Shown here one piece after another: positions 11,366 through 22,500 of a stretch of 64,000 nucleotides of DNA. Source of the stretch: Paratinospora sagittata (Eukaryota > Streptophyta > Magnoliopsida > Ranunculales > Menispermaceae). Location: contig CM069606.1 of the NCBI GenBank assembly GCA_035771175.1, positions 34,936,816 to 35,000,815 on the forward strand. Reading direction: 5' to 3'. Each line of letters starts with the position of its first letter. Position 1 is the stretch's first letter. Both the position numbers and the translations under genes were made by a program. The notes below the pieces were generated by a model. That model saw only the letters and a list, made by a program, of their open reading frames with translations. It searched no databases and was not told where the DNA came from.

Positions 11366-12085
11366 TGCATGTGGAATGTGGATCCAAATTGATAAGCTTT
11401 TACTTGCATCGAACTTATTATAAATGTTTGATATCTATATGTTATGAGCTTTTAATCATGCTACACATTGACATGCATACATGATATTTATTGATGAGTA
11501 TTGATAGTACATTTGAATTCTATTCACTGGGCACCGTTGGCTCACCCTCATTTTTCTCTTTCAGGTCCTTCTGTCCTAAATAAGGGCAAAGGAGTAGTCA
11601 TATCTTGAGGGTCTTGCCTGCGAGAGAATCCAAGGCCTCGATGTGAGTTGAGAGGCATTTTGATTGAACTGTATTTTAAATTATGAAGTATTATATTTTG
11701 GATTATGTAATTATAACACTTACCACATTGTAGTATGGGTGAGTTGGGACTTGTTAGATAGACCATGTGGGCATATGACGGTTTTATTTGTACCCACAAT
11801 TTTGGAATTTATGTGTATGTCAATTTTAATGGACTGTAGGGATTATGATTTTATTTATGGTTCATTTTTATGGATTATCTCTTGTTTTGGATGATTAATA
11901 CGGTTGGTAGTTTTGTTTAGTACCTTTTGATATTATGTCATTGTTTGAGATAAGGCTCGTAGGGTCTCAACCACCTCACGGGAGTTGAGGAGTGGTCAGA
12001 GATGTCTACGTCGGGAGTCTCGCCCCGGCATTCCGCATGCCATTCCATGTGGGGTTGGTGGTCCGGGGTGCGGGGTTGCCACACA

Positions 12086-14690
12086 GGCAACCAGACTTAT
12101 CAAAAAAATAGACACCCCCCGATGATTTGTAAGATGTACGCTCTCGCATAATGCTGCACCTGTATCTCAGTACTGTCATTATTGAGCTCGATAATATATG
12201 TTGTCAAGCAGTTTAAATATAATTTATTTCCACACATATCCTCTGGTCTCAATCTTACTCCAATCAACTCTTCACACAATGTAAGCCAATTTGAAGGAAC
12301 GGAAGGTTCAGTAATTGGCGCACCATCTACTGGTAAGCCTAACTGTATGGCGACATCTTGTAATGTGATAGTACACTCTCCACAAGGCATGTGAAATGTA
12401 TGTGTCTTCGGTCGCCATCACTCAACAAAAGCTGAAATAAGATGTCAATCTAAACTAATAAAGCCAATTCATAACACACCATAAAATCCATCTTTCCGTA
12501 AATAAGGAATAATATGACTATGGAGGGGAATAGTCCTATGTAGAACAACATCTCGTCGCCTAGCATGAATATGGAGTAAATGCATTCTCTATAGCCAACA
12601 ATGCCCCAATATTCGCTCTCTGTGTGTCAAAGTACATGACACATCTATAATAAATCAATTGTACCAACGCCGTCACCAATAGCATGCGAGCACCTTTAAG
12701 GACACAATTAATAAACTCTAAAAATCAAAGCGAAATAAAGAATAAAAAATAAAACTAATTTTATTGTCAAAATAATAAATTTGATTTTTCAAAAACAAAT
12801 ATTTCTAACCTACTAAGTTCGAAGTCATCCAACCATAACGATGACCACCATCATATGCTTGTGTCCATTATTCTTTTGCCAGTCGACTAAAGAATTGCAT
12901 GCATTGAGGGTTAATTCTTTCCATATCTTGCGTGATTGTTGTGTGCTTGCGAGGTTGGTGTTGGCGCCCTGCTCAATCTACCAATTCCTTCAGGGTGAAA
13001 TTTTTGTACTTCTCATTAAAATTGCTAGCCACATGCCTCATGCAAAATCGATGGTGTCTATATGGCTCACACCACTTAAGTGAACTTTTAGATATTGCTT
13101 TTATAATACGAGCATGACGATCAGATATTAGGCAAATACCCAACCGATTAGTTACGTGATTTCTCATGCATTGCAAAAACCATCTCCAACTGTCCGCAGA
13201 TTCTTCTTCAACAATTGCAAAACATAATGAAAATACATAACCATCTGAATAAACAGAGGTTGCAACAAGAAGTTTACTTTTATATATGTCATACAAAAAA
13301 GTCTCATCGATTTGTATAATGGGCCTACAATGTTTAAAACCTTCAATACATGCACCAAAGGCCTAAAATACATGTTGAAATACCTTGTATGGTGGAGCAA
13401 TTACGTTAGGTGGAAACTTTGTGTGACACCATTCAACCTTTGTTCCTGGATTCCTCATTTTCATCAAAGCAAACCACCTTGGCAGCATTTGATAAGATTT
13501 ATCTCATTCACCAAATACGTTTGCTATTGCTTTTCTATTATTGAACCACATTTTCTTGTATCTGACGGTATATCCGAAATCATCTTTTACCATTTGAGAA
13601 AGTGTTGCTACATAAGTTAATGGATCTACATGAACCACATTTTGTACATGTCGGGCAATCAGTGATGAGTCCAATTGTCCATGGTCCCGTGACAATCTTA
13701 GGTACACACAACTATGAGGCTCACCATACTGTGTTATCTCAAAAAGTCGATGTGATTTGTGCTTGCAAGCGCGCAATCTTCACTTACAGCCTTCACCAAA
13801 CATCTTGCACCTAACTGCCCAAAGTTCTGGCTCTGATTCAACAACAATAATCTGGTAATGCTTATTTATGCAATAAAGCTTCACAACATACTGCAAATCC
13901 TTCTTACTCTCGAATCACAATCCTCGTTTAAGTTCCACCAACGCATTTTGTAAATTTGGATTTGGTTCCAAATGTTCAGCAGGTGTAGAGTTAATATTTT
14001 TCCAATCCATCTCAACAAACATGGGTGCGGGCTCCATGAGATCTTCATCACTTGTCTCCTCTTCATTTTCAAATGATGTTTTTTCCTCTTCGAACTGCAT
14101 TTCATCATGAATCATTTCTTTGGCTTTTGTCCGATAGTATCGCGTCCCAAGTCCTTCGGCAACATATTCGACAATTCTAACCCTAGGCAATCCAACACTA
14201 ACATTTTGTGAATCTTCACGGTAAAAAATTGGATCACTTGGGCCTACATCTTCTTCGCGGTCATTATGTTGCTCCACTTGAGGAGATGGGGCACTTGTAC
14301 ATATATCATCACCTTGAAAAGCAGGAGAACTCTGTGCGACATGCATAGAAGTTGAAGCTACACATAATTCAATAGAGTTTGGTGGTGGCATCTGAGACAA
14401 GACGGTCTACATAAACTCAACATCATTCTCATCTTCAAGTGGCATGGGTATGAAGTATAACATTCTATTAGGTGCCATAGTTGGATATTTATATACCATT
14501 GTAACTTTTGAAGTCCTATAGTCAATGAAGAGGACATCATATATGGCACGTTCCAACTGATCTTTTTTTATTCCAAAATTCAACATAATACCCCTCACAA
14601 AAGGACTATTAAATAATACTCCATGTTGGCCCATAAGAAACTTCACCATTGACATGTAAAATAACATATACAATTCTATCTCCCATAATT
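12086..14690 (-). pseudogene. MULE transposase fused to a plant mobile domain (PMD), inactivated
   Basis: Mutator-like transposase read leftward. An N-terminal region (14673 to about 14410) and an acidic linker (14400-13918) lead to a MuDR-type zinc-binding region (13900-13650; CKHKSHRLFEITQYGEPHSC). The DDE core follows (13320-12980; QIDETFLYDIYKSKLL, ATSVYSDGYVFSLCFAIVEE, ISDRHARIIKAI, CMRHVASNF), then the C-terminal WTQAYDGGHRYGWMTSNL block near 12830. A ~100-bp GT-AG intron (about 12824-12720) precedes VLKGARMLLVTALV. The frame then runs into a PMD: FHMPCGECTITLQDVAIQLG and LPVDGAPI, ending near GGCLF. In-frame stops lie at 14407, 13915, 13780, 13504, 13363, 12973 and 12868. Transposase and the main PMD segment share one frame register, which fits the known MULE-PMD fusion proteins of plants. 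The PMD is cut at ~12086 by the LTR. TIRs were not found. Confidence 0.88.
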
Positions 14691-16460
14691 CTTACGCAAT
14701 AATAAATTAATTAAAATCCTTAGGTAAATAACATTATTACACAACAAAAGTAGTAAGAAAGTAAGAGTATTATACTTATTTAATTAAGTAATACAATTTA
14801 GTTTGTGGTTCACGTGTGTGTCAAATTTTGAAAATAGATAAAAACAAAATCAAACAAATCCAAGTAAACTTTCAAGAGCTTAATACTTTTGGATTGCATT
14901 GAATCACGTCTTGACACATGATTCAATAAAAAATCAAAAATTATTGAGTGATGTAGTTTGTATTGTAGTTTCCTTCCCAATGAATATTGTACTATTAACT
15001 CAACTAATAATTTATGAAGATGTACGCTTCTTTCAAACATATTTTAAACAACTAACTCAAAAGTACTTTTCCTTTGACAAAAATAAAATAAAACTCAAAA
15101 GTACTTTTTAAAAAATAAGCATATTTGTATTAAAATTATCAGTAGTCTATTTGTATGTGATTGATAAAAATTGTTACAAGTAAGGCCAAAAGAACATATA
15201 TATTTGCTTAAAAAATAGCCCTAAAGATAGTTGTCTATTAATTTTCTTAAGCGGGCAAGAATTAAAAAAGTCATATAATTAATCCATAAGATTTTTTATT
15301 CTTGAGGAGTGGTTAATTAAGTAATAAAGAAATTAAATTAAAGTTAATAGAAATGTTTTCAAGTTTTTCTTTTTTTTTCAAAGGAAATCCATGTCTTCTT
15401 GTTTTTCATTTCCATTTACATTTTTTTTAACTTGCTTACATTCACATTTCAAGTCGAAAAATTAAATAAACCTTTGATTTCCAAATCAAATTTCAAGTTG
15501 ACAAAAAATCCCCTACCATGTTCTAAACCTAAGGCACCAATATTATCAAGATAACAATAAACAACAAAAATGGGTATAAAATAATGACATATTATCAAGC
15601 ATTCTTAATATATACATGTTATAGAAAGGAGAACCTAAAGAAAAGAAACAACAAAAAATACATTTCAAAAAATTCAATAGAGAAAAGAAAAGAATGAATA
15701 CTTCGGGCTTGGAATGTTTCAATATTTGCACCCCTCTCATCTTCTTTCTTCGCAATGCAATAGAAGAAAAACTCTTCCTTTATTTTCTTCTTTTTCCTTT
15801 TCCTTCTCTCTGCTCCCCTTATCTCTCTCCTTTTTTTTTGAGAAAAATGAAGTTGTCCATTATTAAGGAGTCCCGATTTAAGGCCCTCGATTTCTTTTTT
15901 TTTTTTTTTAAATGAACTAAAAATGACAGATGGTCCAGTGTTTTTTGTTTTGAAGCACTTTAGCCTCGTGGATGCTGCGTTGCCAAAGTGTTGTATTTTG
16001 GCAAATAAAATATTTTTGCTCGTATTTAAGGATAATTTGGCAAAAAAACCCGTGATACTTGCTTCTTACTACCATTGAGGAATGGATTTCAAAGACCATA
16101 ACTAAATGAACAAATGCCAATTTTATCTACGTGATAGAATAAACATACATATTAAAAGTTGCAAATCTATCGTAATTTGTATTTTTTTATTGATATGAAT
16201 TATAGTATATGTCTCTGTCCACTAATTAGCTCTTGATCACATCTTTACAACATAACTATTTAGAATATTTTTAAAATTTCTAATTTTAATCAGATTATTC
16301 TTTTAATTAAATATTATTCCCATTGTTTTTTAGCCTACTTGGTTATAATCTTATTATTTTTTGTATAACGAGCTTTGTTTTTGATGATTTAAATTTAGAG
16401 ATCCCATAATTTTAAAGTTTGTTTGTTTGTTATCGACAAGGGCTTGTTTTTTAATATATC
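14691..16460. other. AT-rich intergenic stretch
   Basis: No gene recognised on either strand. Poly-T tracts at 15829-15838 and 15895-15909 and several low-complexity stretches. Short open frames here (14810-15040, 15546-15755, 15917-16120) lack any domain or codon-quality signal. Confidence 0.6.
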
Positions 16461-16470
16461 ACATTTTCAA

Positions 16471-16540
16471 TGACGTGGCAATCTTTCAAATGATTATTCC
16501 GTTCAAGGAGTATAGTAGCTTTTGACTCCGTTCTATATAA
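16471..16540 (+). promoter_or_regulatory. Putative QCR6 promoter: ACGT element and TATA box
   Basis: TATATAA at 16534-16540 lies about 25-30 bp before the likely transcription start (~16565) of the exon ending at 16625. TGACGTGGCA at 16471-16480 is a bZIP-type ACGT core about 55 bp upstream of the TATA box. Inferred from position and motif only. Confidence 0.45.
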
Positions 16541-17864
16541 ACTAACTACAAAGTCTCCGAAAAAGTTCTGTCGAAGGCGTCTCAGTGATCTCTGTTCTCT
16601 TCCCGTCTTCTTTCTGTAATTAAAGGTAAAATGAAATTTTTGTGCCCTAGATCTAATCTCTTTTATTTTATATTTTATATTTTGTCTAAGATCTTATATT
16701 CCGTGCTCTCTGCGTTATTGCACTTGATTTTTTGCATTTTTTTTTGGTTTTAATTGCATATTTTTCTTCAGAAATCTGTGTAGAATGAAATGGCGTTATC
16801 ATCGTAATAAGGTGTTGTTTTTTAATCTAGTTGTTACGTTGAGGACTCAGGTTCGATGGTAGCTGGACCAAAGATTTGATGGCGATTGGGCGGACATTTT
16901 TAGGGTTTTTGTGATGCCGATCTGTGTTTTTGTTTGGTATTTTTTATGCAAAGGAACTAGCGTTATAGTCGAAGGGGAAATTTGTTGAAAAAATCTTTCA
17001 CTGTTTTGCGGTCTTTTGATCAGAACCTTGGCGAATGTTTTTTAATGGATCTCCGATTGTTTTCTTTCCCCTGTTTTTTTTTAAGACGTTGGTCTTGTGT
17101 TTATGGTTTGATTTCTCGAGGTTTTGTACAACTTGATGCTCGTGTTATTGTTTTTGTTTAAGCTTGCTGATTATCTGTCAGGATATGTTTTTGGGTATTG
17201 GTGTGTTTTTGTAGACCCTTTGAAATGTTGTACTGGTCGTACTTTTTCATTTACGTCCTCTGGATTCTTTAGCACTTTTTTTATTTAATCTGGTAAGATG
17301 TTGAATTTTGGCTCAAACGGGAATTTCTTGTTGGATTAAAACATGGATCTATGTAGATCCCACTGCCATTGGTTTGATCACGTTTCACCCCGTGTATCCC
17401 TATCACTACTCATGAAAATTTTACATTTTGAAGAGTACTTTTTTGTAGTTAGATGGCATGTATGTTACCCCAACTCGGATTTGGTTGTTGGATGCTGGTG
17501 TGAGTGTAGAAGCCACACTTGGTCATTTTTTAATTATAGGATTTGGGAATTCGCTTAGAAAACTGTCCAAACATTTGAATCCGAGTACTTGGTCGTGGGC
17601 TATGTTCATCCTCAAGCCTATAGTCTGTTTTCTTCTTCTTCCTCCTCTTCTTTCTTATTTTCCCCCTCTTCCTTTCCTTCCCTTTTTATGTTGATGTTCC
17701 TTTTCTTTCTTCTCTCCGTGTTCTCCTTTTCTTTACTTTTTTCTCACATCCATGACTTAGTCATTTTCTTCCTTTTCGTTCTTCTTTTTTTTGGAGAATC
17801 TATATAATAGTTTTCACTGTTCTAAGACCCAAAGCATCAAATATATATATCCAATGTTGATTTT

Positions 17865-18835
17865 AGTGTAGTGTCGTCAAGGCATTACCTAAGCAACGAC
17901 TAGTCCATCGCATGTGCCATTTGCTGCAATATGGCAGGTAGTGGGGCTCTTTAGATCTTCTTAAAATTTTGAGGGGGTTGGTATAAATATATGATGTCTA
18001 ATCTTGTTTTTCATAATCATGAAAAATCATGTGTATATTTTACCGAAACCCCCTTTGATTCATACCCTCAAATCTCAACCTGAACCTTCAATAGAATTTA
18101 AGTTTTCATTTTTTTTTCCTTGATGAAACCTTTTTTTGCAGTTAAAATGCTGCATATTTGTAATAATGTTCTTAAGCATTGCATTAAGCATCAAACTAAA
18201 TTCCATTGTTCTGCTCGTTTTCAAGCATATGTTTGGTGTTCTTTCTGTTTTTTCATTCTTTTTTTCTTTTTTTTTTAGTTTTTTAATTCTTCTTTTTTAG
18301 TTTTTATTGCTCTTTTTATGATATTGTGACGTATATGATTATATCTTAAGCTTTGACATGAGTCTTAGATCTAGTATTCTTCTTCTATTTCTCCTTTGGA
18401 ATTTATCCTTTTTTTCGTCCTGTTTTTTAATTCTGTTTTTTATTTTTTTTATATTGCTGCAAATATTTTCTTGTTTGTCTTGAGTATCACATCAAAATTC
18501 CTTAAATTGTTGTTATATGTTAATATGCCAGCTTGTATGTATTTTTTCCCCTTACTATTGGCTTTTTGGTTTTCATTTTTGTGGGCATGAAATTAAAGAA
18601 TGTATAAGATGCATTTTTTATTTTTTTATACAAGATTTGACTTTAATATTTTGAAATATTGATGTACATTATATTTATAGGGTATGCATGTGTAAAATCA
18701 ATTAGTTATTTATTTGGAGATCTATAAGTACGCATTTTCTCAATGCCTAGGCATTGTGCTATCATCTAAGTATTATCCCGCCTAAATGAGGCCAATCGTC
18801 TTGGCATTGTCTTGACAACTTGATGACACTACACT
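17865..18835. mobile_element. Possible diverged MITE in QCR6 intron 1
   Basis: AGTGTAGTGTCGTCAAGGCA at 17865 is mirrored by the complement of a sequence ending TTGATGACACTACACT at 18835, about 16 bp of inverted terminus. The interior includes CTAGGCATTGTGC, a word type seen in the hAT-type MITEs of intron 2. No 8-bp target duplication is visible, so the boundaries and family are tentative. Confidence 0.45.
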
Positions 18836-19549
18836 CGTGTTGCGTCATGTCAACATTTGTACTTAAGGTTTAAAGTAAAAAAATCCGGGTAACACAGGTT
18901 AGCATGCATAGCACGCTTTCATGATATAAATATGACCTGTGATAGAATAAGGTCAGTGACATTGAGTTGAATTTTTGACTGATTAAATGTGTTAGACCAT
19001 TTTGGTAAACTTTCACGAAAATGGGATGATTAGAGACCAATAATTTATATTTTGTGATTTTTAGACTATGAAATTTTAATAATTGGCCTGTTGATTTATA
19101 AAAGTAATAAATAGCTATTATTTTTATGTATTAGACTGAAGCATATTTTTATTTTTTTTATTTTTTTTATTTTTTTGAGAAGATACTGAAGCATGATATT
19201 AGGCGATAGAATGTCACAAAAATTTAGAAATAACAATTGAATAATTAGTGCTTAGAAATTATAAAGGATAGGGAAAAAAAAAATTTGGGGTGTTCATAAG
19301 TAGGAATGCTATTTGTATTTGCCCAAGATGAGAAATAGATTTCACTTTTTTGTTATTATGGGGATTTGCTCATGAATTTGAGGCTTTCATGTTTGTTAAT
19401 TAGTAAGTAGTTCAACAATATGCATTATTTTTATTATTGTTTTTATGGCTCATGTTTTTGGTTTTTGTCTGTTAAATTGAATATTGTTTCTTGTTGTGCA
19501 GGTACATCAGTAAGATTTATCGAGCGGGTGGTATCCCACATTCGTTGCC

Positions 19550-22500
19550 ATGTCAGTATTAAGTTTTAATTTGCCATCTATTTTATAGTGTTTGTATTGC
19601 TTTATTTACTTCTAATTTCTTGATCGCCTATAGTTTCAATTGTCTTCCTAGTTATTTTGTTATTTTACTTCAGTTTGCTACTACGTCTCAATATTTGTAT
19701 TTCATTATCTACAAATAATTTACTAGTCACTTGTTGGTCTTTCCAGTGCATTTTAGTAATGTAATTGTGTTAATTTTTTTTTTTAAAGAAACTATAAGAT
19801 GTTATATATGTATGAATCTGTATGTAAATAAGCTATACAAAAGGTGGTCCCTAACTTGAACCACAACACAAATCAAACTACACAAAATTGCCCCAACCTC
19901 TAAGTTATTCACTTAGAGCAAACTCATTTCACAACTTGGAATTTGCTACCCAAAAGGAAGCAAAGAGATGAGATTGCTCCCATACCTTATCCGACGGAAA
20001 CAACACACCATGGAATATTTTTTCATTTTTTTTTAATTTACATGAATTGTTTGTCAATTTTCACACCCTTGTAAGCTTGACTTAGTGACTCAAACACACA
20101 AATGAGACTCATTCACATAGTTGGGATAATTTTAATAACTTCGGCCCTTGAGTCGTCTTAGCCCTACCTAACTCATACTTCAAGTCAAACCCACAAGTTA
20201 AGTAAAAATCTTTATGTTACTTAGGCACAAGTATAACAAGAAATGCTAGTTTTCAATTAGTCTTTCCACTAAATTAATTTAATTCACAAACATGAATATG
20301 CGTGGTATGAATCAAATCCTCATGTTTTTTAAGTTTGCATAAACATCATCGCATTAACAACACATAATGTTCAAAATGAGTTATCTTATTATGACATTCA
20401 TGCTTTTACTTTTTAGATGAAAAAGTGGTAATTTTAAAGGATCATGATTCAAGCCAAGTCATATTGATCAACTCACCATAACTAGAGTCCTCCCACCAAG
20501 ATTTTGTTTTTGTTTTTGTTTTTGAGTGGGCCTTTTCTGCATTGTACCAATGGGGCCTATGGGTTACCAAGCAGGCAACCCCACCTTTGCCTACTATTAC
20601 TAGGGAGCTATACTTGCTTCAAATTTTAGATATCACTATAATGCATTATTTCCGACCTTGTGGATATATTTTCTACTACTGTTTTCTGAATCCTCTTTCA
20701 TTTATTGTTCCCTGGGTTGCCTCTAATGGATTTATCCCTACACGAGTGGATGCAAACACCATGCCTAGCACAACCATCTCCTAGTTAAGGGTATCTAGGT
20801 GTTGGTTTTGGCTCCAATTATGTGTTCTTAGGCTCCTATATAAAAAATGATCCTTTTAATTTTGATCATAGCGTGTACATGTATCTTGTAAATCAACAAA
20901 TTCCAATGTGGAAGTAATTGGATGTAGTGGTATCAAGCAGTGTTGTCAAGGCGGCGCCTAGGCCCATTGAGTAGTGGCATTGTCTAGGTGGTTTGGGGAG
21001 GTCTAAGTAAAATTTTTTTTAAAGGGTTTTTTTTTTAAAAAAAATTTGTTAAAACCTGCGAAATCCTCTCCCTTCTTTCACTTCAACTTCTGAATTAAAT
21101 TAATAATTATATATATATATATAGAGAGAGAGAGAGTGAGGGACCAATGAATAAATAAATAAATTTTTTAGGGACCTCTAAATAAATATTTTATATCCCG
21201 CCTTAATCCCGCTTAGGCCCCGCCTCACCTAATTAAGGTTTACCTCCTACCACCGCCTTTCCGCCTTGACAACACTGGTATCAAGGCCTCACCCTTGTAT
21301 GAAATCCTTTAAGATGTTAATTTATTGTGTTTAAGCTTGAAGCTCATGAGATGTGATCATGCAAATATGAGAGAGTGGGACAATACATGATCGATGAGGC
21401 ATGCATGGGAAAACTTACCATTTTCACTATTGGTTTTAAAGGTGCCAAGTTGGTTCTTTGTAGATTATCTTCGAATTTTATATAGTTTAGGATTGGATTG
21501 TTGCCTTCACTCGTTTTCCTTGCAAATAAAAAAGGGAATTTTCTTAAGAGGAGAAACTTGGGGACCCTTCATATTTTTCCATACAACCAACTTTCACATA
21601 CAGTTTTAGGTTCTACCATTATAGATGTTTCAAAGGAGCTAATGCATGTAAGAGGTTCACACTAATCCTTTCTAGTAAAGGTTTTAATGTTGGTGCTTCA
21701 CTTGTTTTAGATGTTTTTATTGTTGATGAATTTGTTCATTTTGACACATGTTTTACCAAGAATCAAGCTTGCTTTGGTCTTGTGGTTTAGTTTAGCTATT
21801 AGAAGTAGTGAACAAGCCTCAATTACCAATTTTTAACTCATTTCCTAGTCATTGGCTTTGGGTAGAACCTAATAGTTCGACATTGGTTCTCAACTAAACT
21901 CAACTCAACAAAGTCCTTTCCCAAATACATGGGATTCAATGTTACTTGCTAATAGAATCTACCATAAATCTAAACAACTATGGCTAATAAGTTGGGGCCC
22001 AACTATGTATATCAAGCAAACATAGATTGATAGAGATTAACACTCTCTCTCATGTGCATGATGACATGTGGACTAGACTTAGTAAGGAGGAATACATTAT
22101 TAATAAATAAGAGAAACATGCAAATATTCTTGCAAGGAGGTTTGAACAGAGGACCTTGAGAATATACTGTGTTCGAAACCAGTGTTGTCAAGGCGTCGCC
22201 AAGGCCATTTTGGGGGAGAACTGCATAGGCGGTTTGCTAGGCAGTCAGAGGGAGGTCTAAGAAATTTTTGAATAGTTGAAGGTGTCCATGGATGAAGATA
22301 GAAAACTATAAGGGTTTATTTGTAAATATTTTTTTTATTCAATATAAAAGGAATTGAATGGGAAACCCTCGAGCCCTAACTTATTGTCGTGTTGTCCGAC
22401 TATTCTTCAATGACATTGTCTACTCCGACCATCTCTGGCGACATCGATGACGGCTTCTCTAGCTTTCGGTGATCTCTCCGACATCAAAAAATCTTCTTTC

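Larger units (their letters stand above)
9182..12085 (+). mobile_element. 3' LTR (~2.9 kb) of the plus-strand Ty3/gypsy remnant
   Basis: It begins TGTGACGCCCC immediately after the integrase frame and shares its first ~67 bases with the two minus-strand LTRs of this window. The right end is placed at the CACACA just before MULE/PMD coding sequence resumes (GGCAACCAGACTTATC at 12086), which leaves an uncertainty of a few bases. Length ~2.9 kb is long but within the range for plant chromoviruses. It contains two internal tandem duplications. The 5' LTR is absent, so the age cannot be estimated here. Confidence 0.75.

Noticed and set aside
13312..13620. Plus-strand frame opposite the MULE transposase
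   Set aside because: Antisense shadow; the minus strand carries the conserved transposase blocks.
17458..17807. Overlapping plus-strand frames in QCR6 intron 1
   Set aside because: Pyrimidine-rich intron sequence giving Leu/Phe/Ser strings; no domain.
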